A stretch of DNA of 64,000 nucleotides from Trueperaceae bacterium (GTDB lineage: Bacteria > Deinococcota > Deinococci > Deinococcales > Trueperaceae), in the NCBI GenBank assembly GCA_023954415.1, contig JAMLIB010000003.1, positions 124,001 to 188,000 of the forward strand, given 5' to 3'. Both the position numbers and the translations under genes were made by a program. Positions 7,941 to 16,985 of the stretch are shown piece after piece. Under the pieces are notes generated by a model. The model saw only the letters and a list, made by a program, of their open reading frames with translations, had not been told where the DNA came from and made no database searches. How positions within the stretch are numbered: the stretch's first letter is position 1; every line of letters begins with the position of its first letter.

Positions 7941-10900
7941 ATGACGCCGGAGTACCAGCGCGACGACCTGACCGGCGCCTTGGCCCGTGCCCATCTGGCC
8001 GGCGCCCTCGAACGCCTTGCCGCCGAACACGCCGCCACTGGCGCGCATCACGCGCTCGCGGTCCTCGACCTCGACCATCTGAAAGCCCTCAACGACGTCT
8101 ACGGCCACGCGACGGGCGACGCCGCGTTGCGGGCGGTGGCGGAACGGACCCTGCGCGTCCTGCGCGGTGGCGACCTGCTGTTCCGTTACGGTGGCGACGA
8201 GTTCGTCGTGCTCCTGCCCAACACGAACCGCGCGGAAGCGGAGACGGTCCTGCGCCGGGTCAACGAACAGGTCACCGGCGACCCCGTCGCCGGCGCGGCG
8301 TGGGTGACGATCGGCATCAGTATCGGAGCCGCCGCGAGCGACGAGACCGGAGGTCCTGACGGCCTCTTCGAACGCGCCGACGAGCGCGTGCGAAGCGCGA
8401 AGCGCGCCGGCCGCAACCGCGTCGTCATCGACGACTCGCAGCGCGCGACCGCCCGGTTCGAGCTCGCCGAGGCCCGCATCCTCGGTCGCGACGCGCAGCT
8501 CGCGACCCTCGACGCCTTCCTGACGGGCACCGACGGCGGGCAGCGCGTCTTGCGCGTCGCTGCGCAGCGGGGGGCAGGCGTGACGCGCTTCCTCGCCGAA
8601 GCGGGGGTGCGGGCTCGCCACGCCGGTCTCGTCGTGAGAGTCCTCGCGGGCGACCCGGCGGACACCAGCGTCCACCTCCGGGCGCTTGCGAGCGCCTACG
8701 CCAGCGGGAGCCGGCCTGGCGACGCCCTCGAGGACGACATCCGTGACCGCCTCCGCAACGACGCCGAGGCGCATGGGCTCCTGCTCGTGGCAACGGGCGC
8801 GCGGTGGCTCGATCCGGCCAGCGCCGGCCTGGTGGCGGAGAGCCTGCGGCGCGGCGGCACCAAGCTCGTCGAGGTCGTGTTCGACGGCGAGGCCTCGGCG
8901 TTCGGCGCCGACGGCCGCCTAGAGCTCGGGCCGCTCTCAGAAGCGGACGTGGCGAACTGGCTCGGCGCTGCCCTTGGCGCGAGGATCGCGGACCGGACGG
9001 CTTCCGAGCTGGCACGTGCCGGGGGCGGCTTGCCGGGCCGCATCGCTCCCCTGGTCCTCGATCTCCTGAGCGCCGGGGTCTTGCGTCGCGGCGACACGGA
9101 CTGGCATGCCGACCCTGCCAGGCTCCGCGAGCGCCTCGCTGGGCTTCGGGAAGCACAGACGCCCAAGGAGGCGCGTGGCCGGGCCCAGCTGGAGCTGCCG
9201 CGCTGGGAGGTGCCGCTCGTCGGTCGAGCGCGGTGGCTCGCCGCGACGGCGCCGCTGGTGCGCGACCAGCCGCTGGTCACCCTCGTGGGGCACGGCGGCT
9301 CCGGCAAGACGAGGCTGGCTGCCCAGCTGGCGCTCGACCTCGCCGCCGAACGGGAGCCGGACGCGCCGGACGGCACCTACTGGGTGGACCTGCGGGCGGT
9401 CGACTCGGCCGCGCGGCTGCCGGCCGCCATCGCCGAGACGCTCGACCTCCTGCGCGTCGACGACGTGGAGGCGCTCGCCGAACGCCTGGGCGGGGCGCGC
9501 ATGCGGCTCGTGCTCGACAACGCCGACGCGCTGGCCGACGAAGCCGGCGTGCTCTCGCGCCTGCTGCGGCGCTCACCCGGCCTGCGGCTCCTCGTGACCG
9601 CGCGCAGGCCGCTGCGCATCGTGGGTGAGCGCGCCATCGAGGTGCCGGAGCTGGCGGACACGGCGGCGCAGGAGCTCTTCAGGCAGGGCATGCGGCGTGT
9701 CGGGGCGGACGACCCGACCGACGACCAGCTCGCCGAGCTGGCCGCGGCCGTCGGGCGCGACCCCCTCGCCATCGAGCTTGCCGCGGCCTGGACGCGCCTA
9801 CTGTCGCCCGCCGAGCTGCTCGACGCGCTCGAGCAGCGCCCGGGCTTCCTGGCGAACACCCCCGATGGGAAGCCGCAGCCGCTCACCGAGCGGTTCATAG
9901 ACGCCACCCGCGGGCTCATGAGCAGCGCCGAGCGGCAGGCCCTCGGGACGCTGGCCCTCGTCCCGGGCGGCTTCCTGGCGGAGGACGGCCGGGCGGCCTC
10001 CGGTGCCTCCTCCTTCTTCCTGCTCGCCCTGCTCGAGCGCTCGCTCGTGCGCCGCGAGGGCGAACGCTACACGGTCCACGCCGTCATCGCCGAGCGCTTC
10101 AGGGCCGGGCTCGAGGACGAGGCGACCGCGCGCGACGCGGTGGCACGCGCGTACTCGGAGGTCGCGCGGCGACTCAACCGCCTCCCGAGCGCCGAGCGCA
10201 CGGCCCGCGGCTTCAAGCGCGTGGATTCCGAGAGGGCGAACCTGGAGTGGTCCTTCGCGTGGCTGGCTTCCCGCGCGGACAGCGCAGGCCGCGTGGCCCC
10301 TCGCGGAGCTCCTGCGCGGCTACTTCGACGTGCGCGGCTACTACCGGCAGGGGGCCGAGCTGTTCCAGCGCCTCGTGCCGACGTTGGCGGGCTGCGACGA
10401 CGCGGAGCTCCTCGGCTGGGCGCTCGAGTCCGTCGCCCTCTACCTCATGCGGCAGGAGGAGTTGGCGAAGGCCACGGACAAGATCCGTGAGGCCATAACG
10501 CTGCTCGAGGCCGGCGGTCGCACGCGCACGCTGAGCATGGCCCTGAACACCGCCGGCATCGTGGCGAGCCACGAGGATCGCGTGGACGACGCGCTCGGCT
10601 ACCTACTGGCCGCTGCCGAGATGCGCGCCGCCATGGGCGACGGGTTCGGCGAGGCGCAGTCGCGCGGCAACGTCGCCTTCCTGCTGGCGGGAACGGAGCG
10701 CTACGAGGAGGCGTTCCACGCCCTCGAAGCGGCGGCCGAGCGTTACCGCGAGGTCGGTCACGAGAGCGGTCTGGCGCTGGCGCTGGCGGGGATGGGGAGG
10801 CTGGCCAGCGAGCACGGGTTGCGACCGCACGCCGAGGCCCTTGCCCTCGTCAAGGAGGCGCAAGCCAAGGCCGAGCGGCTCGGCTTCGCCCACGGGGCGC

Positions 10901-11094
10901 GGATCGGTGCCACGGACGCGGCGAACATCCTCCTGCGGCTCCGGCGCCACGAGGAAGCCGTCGCGGCGCTCGAGCGCGCCTGCCATTGGGCGCGCATCGA
11001 AGAGAACGAGGCGGCCGGGCGGAGCCTGCGCGAGCAGTTGGAGCGGGCGCGTGCCGAGGCCGGGCTCGCCGAGCGAGAGGGGCTGCTGCTCTAG
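7941..11094 (+). CDS. GGDEF diguanylate cyclase fused to two ATPase-like modules and TPRs; reading frame broken near 10285
   Basis: The N-terminus is a full GGDEF domain: LDLDHLKALNDVYGHATGD, then GGDEF at residues 84-88, with an inhibitory RxxD site (R75-D78) exactly five residues upstream. Next comes an ATPase-like module with a degenerate P-loop (AAQRGAGVTRF), then a second NTPase with an intact GHGGSGKT Walker A near residue 450 and LVLDNAD Walker B. The C-terminal 250 residues are TPR-like. Frame 3 runs into nonsense after FAWLASRADSA, while frame 1 continues smoothly as QAAWPLAELLRGYFDVRGYY to TAG 11092-11094. A one-base shift at about 10280-10290 is therefore needed to give roughly 1050 residues. 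It may be an assembly error, a real pseudogene mutation or recoding. The stop overlaps that of the convergent PLP gene in a shared CTAG. Confidence 0.75.
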
Positions 11095-12293
11095 GCGCCG
11101 CCCGCCACGCGCGTGGCGGGCGCCAGCGCCTCCAGGACGTCGGCTACGAGGTCAGCGGCCGCCTCGACCCCGATGGACAGGCGCACCAGGCCCTCCGTGA
11201 CGCCTTCCGCCTCGAGCATCTCCTTGGGCAGGTGCCCGTGGGTCGTCGACGCCGGATGGCAGGCGAGCGAGGCGACGTCGCCAAGCGACACGGCGTTCTC
11301 GAACAGCTTCAGCGAGTCGAGGAACGCCGCCGCGGCCCGCCGCCCGCCCTCGAGCTCGACCGACACCATGCCCCCGAAGTCGCTCATCTGCCGCGCGGCC
11401 ACCGCGAAGCCCGGGTGGTCGGCGAAGCCGGGGTAGTGGACGGCCAGGACGCCGGGTCGGTCGCGCAGGGCCTCGGCGACGGCGCGCGCGTTGCGGCAGT
11501 GCGCCTCCATGCGCAGGTGCAGCGTGCGCATGCCGCGTAGCAGCATGTACGCCGCGTGCGGGTCGAGGGTGGCGCCGAGCTGCCTCAGGCCCAGACCGCG
11601 CACTTCCAGCATGTGCTCGGCGCTCCCGATGACGACGCCGCCGAGCAGGTCGCCGTGGCCGCCAAGGTACTTGGTGGCCGAGTGGACGACGATGTCGATG
11701 CCGTGCTCGATGGGCCGCGTCAGGTAGGGCGTGGCGAACGTGTTGTCCGCGACGCTGACGAGCCCGGCCTCCCGCGCCACCCTGGCGATGAGGTCGAGGT
11801 CGTGGACGCGCAGGTTCGGGTTGGTGGGCGTCTCGACGTAGAGCATGCGCGTCCTCGGCCCTACCGCTCCTGCCAGCTCCTCGTCGGCCACCGCCCGCGT
11901 CGCGACGCCGAAGCGGCTGAGCAGGTCCTCCAACAGGCTGCGGGTGCCGCCGTACAGGGGTCCGAGGATGACGACCTCGTCGCCCGCACGCAGGAGGCTC
12001 ATGAGCACGGCGGAGATGGCCCCCATGCCTGAGGCGAAGGCCACGGCCGCCTCCCCGCCCTCGAGAGCCGCCGCCTTCGCCTCGACGGCGCCGACCGTCG
12101 GGTTGCCGACGCGCGAGTAGGCGTTGCCCGCCACCTCGCCCGAGAAGATGGCGGCGCCCCGCTCCGTGCTCCCCAGCACGAACGTGCTCGTCTGGTAGAT
12201 GGGCGTCGTATGCGCCATGGTCGTCTCGTCGTGCCCCTGCCCGGCGCGCACGGCGCGCGTGGCGAAGGCCTCGCCTGCGGTCGTCCTTGTCAT
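11091..12293 (-). CDS. PLP-dependent trans-sulfuration enzyme (Cys/Met metabolism family)
   Basis: 400 residues, standard length for the family. Visible landmarks are the N-terminal TTPIYQTSTFVLGS, the YSRVGNPT substrate/PLP loop, the ASGMGAISAVL turn, the VETPTNPNLRVHDLD segment and the PLP-lysine motif SATKYLGGHGDLLGG. It should be a cytosolic tetrameric PLP enzyme acting on sulfur amino acids. Methionine gamma-lyase, O-acyl-homoserine sulfhydrylase and cystathionine gamma-lyase/synthase share these motifs, and I cannot separate them by eye. No SAM riboswitch or met gene is adjacent. The start ATG is five bases from a TAGACT box, suggesting a leaderless mRNA. Confidence 0.85.
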   Translation of the reverse strand: MTRTTAGEAFATRAVRAGQGHDETTMAHTTPIYQTSTFVLGSTERGAAIFSGEVAGNAYSRVGNPTVGAVEAKAAALEGGEAAVAFASGMGAISAVLMSLLRAGDEVVILGPLYGGTRSLLEDLLSRFGVATRAVADEELAGAVGPRTRMLYVETPTNPNLRVHDLDLIARVAREAGLVSVADNTFATPYLTRPIEHGIDIVVHSATKYLGGHGDLLGGVVIGSAEHMLEVRGLGLRQLGATLDPHAAYMLLRGMRTLHLRMEAHCRNARAVAEALRDRPGVLAVHYPGFADHPGFAVAARQMSDFGGMVSVELEGGRRAAAAFLDSLKLFENAVSLGDVASLACHPASTTHGHLPKEMLEAEGVTEGLVRLSIGVEAAADLVADVLEALAPATRVAGGA

Positions 12294-12304
12294 GGCCTAG
12301 TCTA
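12294..12304 (-). promoter_or_regulatory. Leaderless-type -10 element for the PLP trans-sulfuration gene
   Basis: On the minus strand TAGACT (12299-12304) is followed by five bases and the ATG at 12293. No ribosome-binding site or clear -35 box is visible, the same arrangement as at 7928 and 27152. Confidence 0.4.
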
Positions 12305-12386
12305 GCGGCGCCCACCCCCGCCGGGCGCTCGCGTACGGGCGAACCGGGAGCCAAGTCGCGCGAAGTGCGTGTGGCAGCGGCTCGCC

Positions 12387-12415
12387 TGGTCACGGCCGCG
12401 GCGGAGGCGTACAAT
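12387..12415 (+). promoter_or_regulatory. Candidate promoter of the pyrimidine catabolic operon
   Basis: TGGTCA (4 of 6 to the -35 consensus) is followed after 17 bp by TACAAT (5 of 6 to the -10 consensus), about 68 bp before the mmsA start. The transcribed leader would include a small hairpin around 12433-12450. No operator was recognised. Confidence 0.45.
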
Positions 12416-12489
12416 GCCGCATCTAGAACCGGTTGCGGGCTTGCACCCGCGGACCTCTATACCAACTCCTAAGGGATGGTGGATCGACG

Positions 12490-13971
12490 ATGATCGAAAC
12501 CGCGCAAGAGCTCCTCAACTACGTCGGCGGGAAGTGGCAGCCCTCCCGCTCCGGCACGCACCAGGACGTCCGCAACCCGGCCACGGCCGCCACCATCGCC
12601 CGCGTCCCGTTGAGCGCGAGGGCGGAGGTCGACGAGGCCGTCAGGGCCGGCGTGGCAGGCTTCAGGCAGTGGCGCGAGACGCCCGTCATCGACCGCATCA
12701 AGCCCCTCTTCAAGCTCCGTGACCTCCTCATCGCCAACCTCGACGAGCTCGGCCGCACCATCACCAACGAGGCCGGCAAGACCTACGGCGAGAGCGTCGC
12801 CGAGATGCAGCGCGGCGTCGAGAACGTCGAGGTGGCGTGCGGCGCGCCGTACATGATGCAGGGGAGCAACAACGAGGACATCGCCCACGGCATCGACGAG
12901 CACATGATCCGGCAGCCCCTCGGGGTCGTTGCCGCCATCACGCCCTTCAACTTCCCGGGCATGATCCCCTTGTGGTTCCTGCCGTACGCGGTGGCCACCG
13001 GCAACTCCTTCCTCCTCAAGCCGAGCGAGAAGGTGCCCATGACCACGCAGCTCCTCTTCCGCCTCCTCGAGGAGGCCGGCTTCCCGGCCGGGGTCGTCGG
13101 GCTCGTCAACGGCGGCAAGGAGACGGTCGACGCCATCCTCGACCACCCCGACGTCAAGGCCGTGTCGTTCGTCGGCTCGACCTCGGTCGCCAAGTACATC
13201 TACGCGCGCGCCACGCAGAACGGCAAGCGCGCCCAGTGCCAGGGCGGCGCCAAGAACCCGGCCGTGATCATGCCCGACGCCGACATGGACATGTCCACCC
13301 GCATCATGGCCGACTCCGCCTTCGGCTGCGCCGGTCAGCGCTGCCTGGCGACGTCGGTCGCCATCACGGTGGGCGACGCCAGGCAGGAGTTCACGGACCG
13401 CATGGTGGCGGCCGCCGAGTCGCGCACGGTTGGCTACGGCCTCGACAAGTCGACCCAGATGGGCCCCGTCATCTCGGCCGAATCGAAGAGCCGCATCGCC
13501 GGCCTCATCGAGAAGGGCGTCAGCCAGGGCGCTCGCGTGCTCACCGGCGGCGCCGACGTGAACGTCGACGGCTTCGCGGACGGCTACTTCGTGCACGCCA
13601 CGTTGCTCGACGACGTTACCCCTGGCTCCGACATCGCCAAGACGGAGGTCTTCGGGCCCGTCCTCTCCATGATGCACGCGAGCTCCCTCGACGAGGCCAT
13701 CCAGATGGTCAACGACCGCGCCTACGGCAACCAGGCCTCCATCTTCACGACCTCCGGCAGCGCCGCCCGCCAGTTCCGCCATCAGGCCGTAGCCGGGAAC
13801 ATCGGCATCAACCTCGGCGTCGCCGCGCCCATGGCGTTCTTCCCCTTCAGCGGCTGGAGCGAGAGCTTCTTCGGCGACCTGCACGCGCAGGGCGCCCACG
13901 GGATCGAGTTCTTCACGCAGACGAAGGTCGTGGTGGAGCGCTGGCCCGAGCACTGGAGCCGCACGTTCTGA
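12490..13971 (+). CDS. mmsA: CoA-acylating (methyl)malonate-semialdehyde dehydrogenase
   Basis: 493 residues, the usual length. It has PFNFPGMIPLWFLPYAVATG (the MmsA version of the aldehyde dehydrogenase nucleotide-binding region), FVGSTSVAKYIY, and the catalytic cysteine in FGCAGQRCLATS (Cys285). MmsA converts malonate semialdehyde or methylmalonate semialdehyde plus CoA to acetyl- or propionyl-CoA, CO2 and NADH. Next to preT, preA and dihydropyrimidinase genes, its likely job is the last step of uracil/thymine breakdown after beta-alanine or beta-aminoisobutyrate transamination. I chose ATG 12490 because the conserved LLNYVGGKW begins soon after. The longer in-frame start at 12433 adds an unconserved leader that overlaps the promoter region. 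Confidence 0.93.
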   Translation: MIETAQELLNYVGGKWQPSRSGTHQDVRNPATAATIARVPLSARAEVDEAVRAGVAGFRQWRETPVIDRIKPLFKLRDLLIANLDELGRTITNEAGKTYGESVAEMQRGVENVEVACGAPYMMQGSNNEDIAHGIDEHMIRQPLGVVAAITPFNFPGMIPLWFLPYAVATGNSFLLKPSEKVPMTTQLLFRLLEEAGFPAGVVGLVNGGKETVDAILDHPDVKAVSFVGSTSVAKYIYARATQNGKRAQCQGGAKNPAVIMPDADMDMSTRIMADSAFGCAGQRCLATSVAITVGDARQEFTDRMVAAAESRTVGYGLDKSTQMGPVISAESKSRIAGLIEKGVSQGARVLTGGADVNVDGFADGYFVHATLLDDVTPGSDIAKTEVFGPVLSMMHASSLDEAIQMVNDRAYGNQASIFTTSGSAARQFRHQAVAGNIGINLGVAAPMAFFPFSGWSESFFGDLHAQGAHGIEFFTQTKVVVERWPEHWSRTF

Positions 13972-13980
13972 GTCGAGGAC

Positions 13981-14014
13981 CGTGCCTGCGGCCGGCATGC
14001 CGACCGCAGGCACG
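13981..14014 (+). terminator. Hairpin between mmsA and preT
   Basis: CGTGCCTGCGG (13981-13991) pairs perfectly with CCGCAGGCACG (14004-14014), and the loop itself contains the palindrome GGCATGCC. It lies 10 bp after the mmsA stop, with no U-run. It may attenuate transcription into the downstream genes or protect the mmsA 3' end. Confidence 0.5.
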
Positions 14015-14124
14015 CGACTAGATCCGAAGACGGCCCCGCAAGCCTCGCCTGCGAGTTCCCCCGGTCAGGAGGCCCCCGACGGTCCTCGCGAGACCGAGGG
14101 CGCCCAGGGACCCACTGGAGGAGC

Positions 14125-15558
14125 ATGGAGCATCACAAGCTGTCACTCGACCAGTTGCAGGACTCGTTCTCGGAGATCCATCCGCGTTACACGCCGAACG
14201 AGGCCACCGTCGAAGCCGAGCGCTGCCTCTACTGCTTCGACGCGCCCTGCATCAAGGCCTGCCCGACGAGCATCGACATCCCGACCTTCATCAGGCAGAT
14301 CGCCAACGACAACCTGACGGGCGCCGGCACGACCATCCTCGAGTCGAACATGATGGGCCACACCTGCGGGCGCGTCTGCCCCGTGGAGGAGCTCTGCGTC
14401 GGCGCCTGCGTACTCGGCAACGAACATAGGCCCATCGCCATCGGGCGGCTCCAGCGCTACGCCACCGACCACATCTTCGAGAACGACATCCAGCCGTTCG
14501 AGCTCGTGCCCGACACGGGCAAGCGCGTGGCGATCATCGGCGCCGGCCCCGCGGGCCTCAGCACGGCGGGCGAGCTCGCCAGGCGCGGCATCCGGGCCAC
14601 CGTCTTCGAGAAGAGGGAGCTGGCGGGCGGTCTCTCGACGTACGGCATCGTCGTGTTCCGCGAGCCGACGAACGTGGCGCTCGAGGAGGTCGGGTTCGTC
14701 GAGAAGCTGGGCGTGACGGTGCGCACGGGCGTCGAGGTCGGGCGCGACGTGCTGCCGGAGGACCTCCTGCGCGAGTACGACGCCGTTGTGCTCGCCGCCG
14801 GCACGGGCCGCGTGCCGCCGCTCGGCGTCCCGGGCGAGGGGCTCGAAGGCGTGGTCGAGGCCCTGCCCATGATCGCGGCCACGAAGCTGGCCGACAAGGA
14901 CGGCAAGGAGGCGCTCACGCGCATCCCGGTAGGCAACGAGGTCATCGTAGTCGGGGCCGGCAACACGGCCATCGACGCCGCCACCGTCGCCAAGCGCCTC
15001 GGCGCGGAGCGCGTGACGATGCTCTACCGCCGCGGTCGCGAGGAGATGAGCGCGTACGACCACGAGGTGGCGTTCGTCAGGGCCGAGGGCGTCGACATCC
15101 GCCTCCTCACCCAGCCCGTCGAGGTCCTCGGGGAGGGCGGGAAGGTCACCGGGGTGCGCTGCGTGCGTATGCGCCTTGGCGACCCCGACGCGAGCGGCAG
15201 GCGCCGCCCCGAGCCCATCCCCGGCAGCGAGTTCGTCATCCCGGCCGATCAGGTCATCAAGGCCATCGGCCAGGAGAAGCTCGTCGCCCTCTACGACGCC
15301 GTGGGCGTGGAGCACGCCTCGGGCTACGTGCGCACGGACGGCGAGCTGCGCACGAGTAACCCCAAGGTCTTCGCCGCCGGCGACTGCGTGCGCGCCACCG
15401 GCCAGGCGCTCACGGTCACCGCCTCGGAGGACGGCAAGATCGCGGCGCGCGCCATCGCCAGGCAGCTCGGCGTGGCCGAGCCGGTCCCCGCCAGGGACGA
15501 CACTCGCGGCCGTTTCCTGCACGCCACGGTCAACGAGTTCGGGAGGATCCATGGCTGA
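14125..15558 (+). CDS. preT: NAD-dependent dihydropyrimidine dehydrogenase, FAD/Fe-S subunit PreT
   Basis: 477 residues, homologous in layout to the glutamate synthase small subunit and the N-terminal half of mammalian dihydropyrimidine dehydrogenase. The N-terminus carries cysteine clusters for two [4Fe-4S] centres (CLYCFDAPCIKACP and CGRVCPVEELCVGAC). A Rossmann FAD motif follows (VAIIGAGPAGLSTAGELARR, about residue 132) and a second NAD(P)-binding motif (VIVVGAGNTAIDAA, about 274). With PreA it reduces uracil and thymine to the 5,6-dihydro forms with NADH. Its 3' end overlaps preA by 8 bp, which implies translational coupling and 1:1 assembly. Confidence 0.92.
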   Translation: MEHHKLSLDQLQDSFSEIHPRYTPNEATVEAERCLYCFDAPCIKACPTSIDIPTFIRQIANDNLTGAGTTILESNMMGHTCGRVCPVEELCVGACVLGNEHRPIAIGRLQRYATDHIFENDIQPFELVPDTGKRVAIIGAGPAGLSTAGELARRGIRATVFEKRELAGGLSTYGIVVFREPTNVALEEVGFVEKLGVTVRTGVEVGRDVLPEDLLREYDAVVLAAGTGRVPPLGVPGEGLEGVVEALPMIAATKLADKDGKEALTRIPVGNEVIVVGAGNTAIDAATVAKRLGAERVTMLYRRGREEMSAYDHEVAFVRAEGVDIRLLTQPVEVLGEGGKVTGVRCVRMRLGDPDASGRRRPEPIPGSEFVIPADQVIKAIGQEKLVALYDAVGVEHASGYVRTDGELRTSNPKVFAAGDCVRATGQALTVTASEDGKIAARAIARQLGVAEPVPARDDTRGRFLHATVNEFGRIHG

Positions 15559-16906
15559 CCTGACAACCAACTTCGCAGGCGTCGTTAGCCCGAACCCGTT
15601 CTGGCTCGCGTCGGCGCCGCCGACGAACTCCGCATACCAGATCAACAAGGCGTTCGAGTACGGCTGGGGCGGGGCAGTCTGGAAGACGATCGGCGACCCC
15701 GTGCTGAACGTGTGCAACCGCTACGGCCAGTTCGAGTACGGTCACCGCCGCCTCATCGCCATCAACAACGTCGAGCTCATCTCCGATCGCCCGATCGAGG
15801 TCAACCTCAAGGAGATCCGCGAGGTCAAGAAGCTCTGGCCGGACCGGGCCGTGGTCGTCTCCGCGATGGTCTCGTCCAACGAGGCCGCGTGGCGCAAGGT
15901 CGTGCAACAGATCGAGGACACGGGCGCCGACGCCATCGAGCTCAACTACGGCTGCCCGCACGGCATGAGCGAGCGCGGCATGGGCGCAGCCGTCGGGCAG
16001 GTGCCCGAGTACTGCGAGATGATCACGGGCTGGGTCACGGCCGCCGCCAGCATCCCGGTCATCGTGAAGCTGACGCCCAACGTCACCAACATCGTCCCGC
16101 CCGCCCACGCCGCCGTGAACGCCGGCGCGGACGGCATCTCGCTCATCAACACCATCAACTCCATCACGGGCGTCGACCTCGACAGCCTGGAGATCTTCCC
16201 GAACGTCGGCGGCAAGGGCAGCCACGGCGGCTACGCCGGCCCGGCCGCCAGGCCCATCGCCCTGCACATGCTCTCCCAGGTCGCCGCCGACCCGAAGGTC
16301 GCGGCGTCCGGCATCCCGATCTCCGGCATGGGCGGCATCGAGACGTGGCGCGACGCCGCCCAGTTCCTCCTCCTCGGCGCGACCAGCATGCAGGTCTGCA
16401 CGGCCGTGATGCACTACGGCTTCCGCATCATCCACGAGCTGTGCGACGGGCTCTCCAACTGGCTCGACGAGAAGGGCGCCGGCTCCATCTCCGAGTTCGT
16501 CGGCAAGTCCGTGCCCCGCATCGGCCACTTCGGCGACTTCGACCTCTCGTTCAAGACGGTCGCGGTCATCGACGAGGAGAAGTGCATCCAGTGCAACCTC
16601 TGCTACGTGGCCTGCGACGAGGGGGCGCACCAGTGCATCGACCTGACGAAGGACGGCGCGCGCGTGGACCCCGAGACCTACGCCGGCGCCGAGCTCCTGC
16701 AGCCGAAGGTGCGCGAGGAGGATTGCGTCGGCTGCGACCTCTGCAGCCTCGTGTGCCCGGTCGACGACTGCATCACCATGCAGGAGCGCCCCCGCGAGCG
16801 CGAGAGCTTCACCTGGAACGAGCTCGTGAGGACGCGGCCGGAAGTCACGACCGACTGGGACGCCATGGTCGCGTTCCGTCGGGAAGTGGGCATAGAGATC
16901 CACTGA
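15551..16906 (+). CDS. preA: NAD-dependent dihydropyrimidine dehydrogenase, FMN/Fe-S subunit PreA
   Basis: 451 residues. An N-terminal TIM barrel of the dihydroorotate dehydrogenase type binds FMN. LNYGCPHGMSERGMG holds the cysteine that matches the catalytic Cys of dihydropyrimidine dehydrogenase; the usual Ser just before it is Gly here. KLTPNVTNI and GISLINTINSITGVDLD are further active-site strands. The C-terminus has a 2x[4Fe-4S] ferredoxin (CIQCNLCYVAC and CVGCDLCSLVCPVDDC). Start ATG 15551 follows GGGAGG with 5-nt spacing and lies inside the preT 3' end. It is the pyrimidine-reducing half of the PreTA enzyme. Confidence 0.93.
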   Translation: MADLTTNFAGVVSPNPFWLASAPPTNSAYQINKAFEYGWGGAVWKTIGDPVLNVCNRYGQFEYGHRRLIAINNVELISDRPIEVNLKEIREVKKLWPDRAVVVSAMVSSNEAAWRKVVQQIEDTGADAIELNYGCPHGMSERGMGAAVGQVPEYCEMITGWVTAAASIPVIVKLTPNVTNIVPPAHAAVNAGADGISLINTINSITGVDLDSLEIFPNVGGKGSHGGYAGPAARPIALHMLSQVAADPKVAASGIPISGMGGIETWRDAAQFLLLGATSMQVCTAVMHYGFRIIHELCDGLSNWLDEKGAGSISEFVGKSVPRIGHFGDFDLSFKTVAVIDEEKCIQCNLCYVACDEGAHQCIDLTKDGARVDPETYAGAELLQPKVREEDCVGCDLCSLVCPVDDCITMQERPRERESFTWNELVRTRPEVTTDWDAMVAFRREVGIEIH

Positions 16907-16985
16907 ACGGCCCAGCTGGAGCGCCGCGGCGCGCCGACGCGCGCTTCCCCACCGGCGCCATGCGAACGCCGAGAAAGGACGAAAC

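Noticed and set aside
11091-12293. SAM-responsive or operon-linked methionine gene
   Set aside because: No riboswitch lies upstream, and the -10 box is too close to the start for any leader.
12469-14013. A 514-codon minus-strand frame over mmsA
   Set aside because: Antisense shadow of a well-defined gene with the same composition bias; no motif or ribosome-binding site.
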